Below, piece by piece: positions 61,299-64,000 of a stretch of DNA of 64,000 nucleotides. The DNA comes from Oscillospiraceae bacterium (GTDB lineage Bacteria; Bacillota; Clostridia; Oscillospirales; Acutalibacteraceae). The stretch covers positions 1 to 64,000 of the forward strand of contig SVQH01000002.1 of assembly GCA_015065425.1 (NCBI GenBank), read 5' to 3'. Every line of letters starts with the position of its first letter. Position 1 is the stretch's first letter. The notes under the pieces are model-generated. The model was not told the origin of the DNA. It was given only the letters and a program-made list of their open reading frames with translations, and did not search any database. Position numbers and translations under genes: made by a program.

Positions 61299-62588
61299 TT
61301 AGTATGCTAAAAAATTTTTAATATTCTCAAAACTGTATTCTGACATATCTGCTTTCCGGGCGAAGTCTTCCCATTTTGAAATTGAATTCAAAACCTGTTC
61401 TATACATTTTAACGCGTCTGTTTTTTTTATGCCTGCAGCTTTTGCTGTCTGCAACAAGTCTTCTTTAGTTATGTTATCAGATTTTCCGTTGATAAGCATT
61501 TGATGAGCTTTTACCCATATACTGTCTTTTCTGTAGGAAAAAGTTACATCATAAGCAGGCGATAAGGACCATACCCCTTTTTTGTCCATGAGGAAAGAAA
61601 TATTTTTAGTGTGGTCATCGTAGTTTTTTGCATATTCATTGAATATCATACGCTTGAAGAGCTGTAAAGAATCACTGTAAGGAAGGCGTAATTGCTTCAT
61701 TACCGTAAATGCCTCTTCGTAAGAATGTATTCTCGGGGAATTGAAATCCATGTGTGCCAATGCACATAAAGTTTGCATGTGAATTTTCTCGCCCTTTTCT
61801 CCTTTTCTGTCGAATCGCTTTGTAATAAAGTGAGCACTGCCGTTTTCTTTATATAAACGGCATTCGCTCATTACGAGACCTGCTTCAAGAGCCATTAAAT
61901 AATAAGCATATTCTGTTTTTGTATATTCTGCGTAATCAGGTGTGGTATCTTTATCTTTGTTGTTTCTGATGTTATCAAATTTGAGTAACCAATATTCATA
62001 TCCTTTGCCTGCATCAATTTGTCCTGAGCGTATATCATTGGTTTCTTTGTTCCATGCAATAAGGGTTTTTGCTCTTGCACCACCGACAGATGAACCGCAT
62101 TCCATTAACTGTGCCATCAGATTATCATTTTTTTGTATATGAAGTTGTTTCTTTTCAGACAGGATTTCAGATGCTAATTTTGTTAATTCATCAATATTTA
62201 CTGTTTCGTTTATGCCTGTAAATTCTGCTGAAGGTTCATATTCCAAAGCTCCCATGCCTCTTTTTCCCGTGTAGCACAGTCTTTCAATGACAGACAGACT
62301 TTCTGCGGTTCTTCCTTGACTTTCCAGATACCTTTTTATAACGATATTACCGAATTTGTCAGGAAGTGAATCTGCAACCATACCGGGTAATCCGTGAAAA
62401 GTATGCTCAGGTAAAGAAGGAAATGAGTAGGTACGTGATGATAACGGCATTTTTATGGGGGAAATTTCAATATTACTTCCGATAAAATCATCATCATACT
62501 GAAAACCTATGATACCGTTTTCATTCTGATGAAGATAGCCGACAGTAGTACCCCACATTCTGACGCGAACTGTGTTTACCCTTTTCAT
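61299..62588 (-). CDS. hipA: HipA-family serine/threonine kinase toxin
   Basis: 429 residues. N-subdomain (VRVRMWGTTVGYLHQNENG, PSLPEHTFHGLPGMVADSLP, then DKFG), the P-loop-like SSVGGARAKTLIAW, the lysine in YWLLKFDNI, HFITKRFDRK, the catalytic loop NEYAKNYDDHTKNISFLMD and metal motif LSPAYDVTF. Kinase-active residues look complete. HipA-type toxins phosphorylate an essential translation factor (GltX in E. coli) to trigger persistence; the target here is unknown. Start overlaps hipB by 4 bases (ATGA), a classic TA arrangement. Confidence 0.93.
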   Translation of the reverse strand: MKRVNTVRVRMWGTTVGYLHQNENGIIGFQYDDDFIGSNIEISPIKMPLSSRTYSFPSLPEHTFHGLPGMVADSLPDKFGNIVIKRYLESQGRTAESLSVIERLCYTGKRGMGALEYEPSAEFTGINETVNIDELTKLASEILSEKKQLHIQKNDNLMAQLMECGSSVGGARAKTLIAWNKETNDIRSGQIDAGKGYEYWLLKFDNIRNNKDKDTTPDYAEYTKTEYAYYLMALEAGLVMSECRLYKENGSAHFITKRFDRKGEKGEKIHMQTLCALAHMDFNSPRIHSYEEAFTVMKQLRLPYSDSLQLFKRMIFNEYAKNYDDHTKNISFLMDKKGVWSLSPAYDVTFSYRKDSIWVKAHQMLINGKSDNITKEDLLQTAKAAGIKKTDALKCIEQVLNSISKWEDFARKADMSEYSFENIKNFLAY

Positions 62589-62941
62589 GTTTCGTTTTCC
62601 CCCTCATCTTCACCCCAAACCCAGTCATTGCCGGATGCTTTGTTAGTGGGTCTTGCACGTTTTTTTGCTGCTTTTTCTTCAAACATTGCTTTATAGTCAG
62701 GTTGCAGCTCAGGAATTAAAATATTTAAGTTTTCAAGAAGACCAAACTCGTTTAAGATTTTAACAAGATTTGAAAATTTTAGATCATCGCCGCTTTCTAT
62801 CCGGGCAACTGTTTTGGTTGAAATACCGCATTTTTGGGCAAGGTCAGATTGTGTAATGTTCAATGAAATACGGTATTGTTGAATGCGATTCCCTAATTCT
62901 GATAATATATCTTTATTATTACATATTCCTGTGATTTTCAT
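62585..62941 (-). CDS. hipB: HipB-like XRE-family antitoxin
   Basis: 118 residues. An HTH_3 domain at about 16-70 (LGNRIQQYRISLNITQSDLA, QKCGISTKTVARIESGDDL), then a C-terminal tail of 40 residues rich in charged residues ending WGEDEGENET. Longer than E. coli HipB (88). Represses the operon with HipA and neutralises it. CAGGAGG box before ATG 62941. The perfect palindrome in its promoter is the likely operator. Confidence 0.9.
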   Translation of the reverse strand: MKITGICNNKDILSELGNRIQQYRISLNITQSDLAQKCGISTKTVARIESGDDLKFSNLVKILNEFGLLENLNILIPELQPDYKAMFEEKAAKKRARPTNKASGNDWVWGEDEGENET

Positions 62942-62979
62942 AAAGCCTCCTGAAGATAATCAGTCAGATTTGTATGTTT

Positions 62980-63020
62980 ATTGTATCAAAACAAGCATAA
63001 TAAGTCAAGTTTGACTTATT
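62980..63020 (-). promoter_or_regulatory. hipBA promoter and operator
   Basis: Minus-strand promoter: TTGACT (63003-63008), spacer 17, TACAAT (62980-62985). Perfect inverted repeat AATAAGTCAA-GT-TTGACTTATT at 62999-63020 covers the -35, a typical autoregulated toxin-antitoxin operator. Confidence 0.85.
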
Positions 63021-63191
63021 ATTTTTTTTATCTTTTCTATAATGTATTCCCGAAAATGTTATGAATATGCATTTGTACTAAAAACTGAAATATAAATTTT
63101 TTTCAGCCGGAAAAAGAGACGGACTGCGTTTTATTGTGATTTTTACTAAATATCTTCTATTTATTTTTATATATAGGCATATATATTATAT

Positions 63192-63220
63192 TTGCAATTT
63201 GTGTTTTTGTGTGCTAAAAT
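63192..63220 (+). promoter_or_regulatory. Promoter of the secreted protein gene
   Basis: TTGCAA (63192-63197), spacer 17, TAAAAT (63215-63220). The region 63021-63191 shows nothing else recognisable. Confidence 0.6.
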
Positions 63221-63300
63221 TGTTACCGTATAAGTATAATTCTATCTTTGTACCCCGGTTTTTAAGAATCAGGGGGCAGAAAAGGAGAGAACAAAACTAT

Positions 63301-64000
63301 GAAAAAAACCAAAATGACAACAAAGGCTTTGTCAATGTTCCTTGCTGTTATCATGCTCTTTACCATGATATCGGTAGGTATCATGGTGCCTGACACAAAG
63401 ATTGAAGCCGAGGCTGCAACTGTGGGTGAGACATATACTGTCACCACCATTGCACAGATAAATGATGCTATCGCGAAGGCAAATACAGCCGGTGCCGATG
63501 TCATCACCACAATTAAGCTCGGTGCCACTATTAATCATAAAGGTGCTCTCGGTAAGCTTACAGAGATTTCTACCGGTAATATTTTGTTTGATTTGTCCGG
63601 TTTTAATTTTTTGGTAACATATAGTGCAAGAACGAATACGACAAGCTCAAACACAACCTATCAGATTCCTTCGGAAAATGCAAATCAATACCATGACGGA
63701 AATCAGACGCTTCCGAATGCGTTGATTACTGTAGGTGCATCAGGTGCTTTGCAAATAATTAATTCAAAATCTGCCAATACAAGTTATATACAGGTAATTG
63801 CACAATTTGAAGATGATGATTCGGCAGGTACTCCCCGACATCAGACATCTGCGAGTCTTATTCGCAGTGCAGGTAAGCTTATTATCGGTGATATGAACAA
63901 CAGTACTTATAACACTTTTGTTCTTTCTACTCATTCTTCCACAAGAATGACGAACACCTCAAATCCTTGGGGAAGTAACGGTGAAAAAGGTGCTTCTGCA
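63301..64000 (+). CDS. Large secreted protein N-terminus, partial
   Basis: 233 codons open to the right edge. Signal peptide ALSMFLAVIMLFTMISVGIM after a KKTKMTTK n-region, cleavage probably near IEAEAA. The mature part is Ser/Thr/Asn/Gly-rich, with strands such as TYTVTTIAQINDAIAKANTA, ATINHKGALGKLTEISTGNI and GKLIIGDMNNSTYNTF, as in pectate-lyase-like beta-helix or adhesin proteins of Clostridia. AAAAGGAG lies 11 bases before the ATG. Function cannot be judged without the rest. Confidence 0.6.

Overview
The window reads as chromosomal DNA of an anaerobic gut clostridium, most likely an uncultured Oscillospiraceae/Ruminococcaceae-like lineage. The basis is low-to-moderate GC, strong AGGAGG-type ribosome binding sites with frequent GTG/TTG starts, Firmicutes sigma-A promoters, a CIRCE operator, a CotF-like coat protein, ECF-type vitamin uptake, a two-gene SufCB system and many host or plant glycan enzymes. 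I see no rRNA, tRNA, phage, transposase or CRISPR array. The taxon is inferred, not proven.

Layout. 1-1.1 kb: two minus-strand helical proteins resembling type VII secretion (LXG-type) substrates or helpers, the first cut by the window edge. 1.5-5.4 kb: a YtrA-type GntR regulator with a palindromic operator in its promoter, two membrane proteins, an ABC ATPase and an anchored extracytoplasmic protein. 5.4-9 kb: a second ABC ATPase/permease pair. 9-17.5 kb: lysophospholipase-like hydrolase, acyltransferase-like and SGNH proteins, a secreted ceramidase-like protein, a MacB-type ABC fusion and a Nudix hydrolase. 17.6-18.8 kb: a DUF4143 ATPase broken by a frameshift in an A8 tract. 19-21.3 kb: a propeller plus alpha-toroid protein. 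21.4-25.4 kb: a surface O-acylation set (DHHW, MBOAT, DUF4358 lipoprotein, SGNH lipoprotein). 25.4-29.1 kb: GH151-like alpha-L-fucosidase and a GPH-type sugar transporter. 29.3-30.3 kb: CIRCE-controlled hsp20 and a 38-residue membrane protein. 30.3-34 kb: an intact DUF4143 ATPase, a QueG-like Fe-S gene with a nonsense codon, and an AlbA/Schlafen-type regulator preceded by repeated AAAGTGAA boxes. 34-39.3 kb: phosphoesterase, L-fucose isomerase, Gfo/Idh/MocA oxidoreductase and a sugar isomerase-like protein. 39.4-39.6 kb: an unexplained multi-hairpin element. 39.8-44.4 kb: GLUG surface protein, TetR regulator, GNAT and GH30. 44.4-48.7 kb: CoA biosynthesis (coaBC, pantothenate ECF S-component, coaX) and a CCA-adding-type enzyme. 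48.7-56.8 kb: malQ divergent from a GH3 / esterase-like / nucleoside hydrolase / secreted glycosidase operon. 56.9-60.3 kb: endoglycoceramidase-like GH5, DUF1294, sufC, sufB. 60.4-61.2 kb: a 35-residue membrane peptide and a CotF-like protein. 61.3-63 kb: hipBA toxin-antitoxin. 63.3 kb to the end: start of a large secreted protein.

Together the genes suggest a cell that harvests fucosylated and glycosidic host or plant material, uses many cytoplasmic glycosidases (so imports oligosaccharides), and may process glycosphingolipids (endoglycoceramidase-like plus ceramidase-like). The least explained items are the hairpin array at 39390-39585, two tiny membrane proteins with their own promoters and terminators, a family of related terminator stems, and the shared promoter sequence of fucI and the fucosidase gene.
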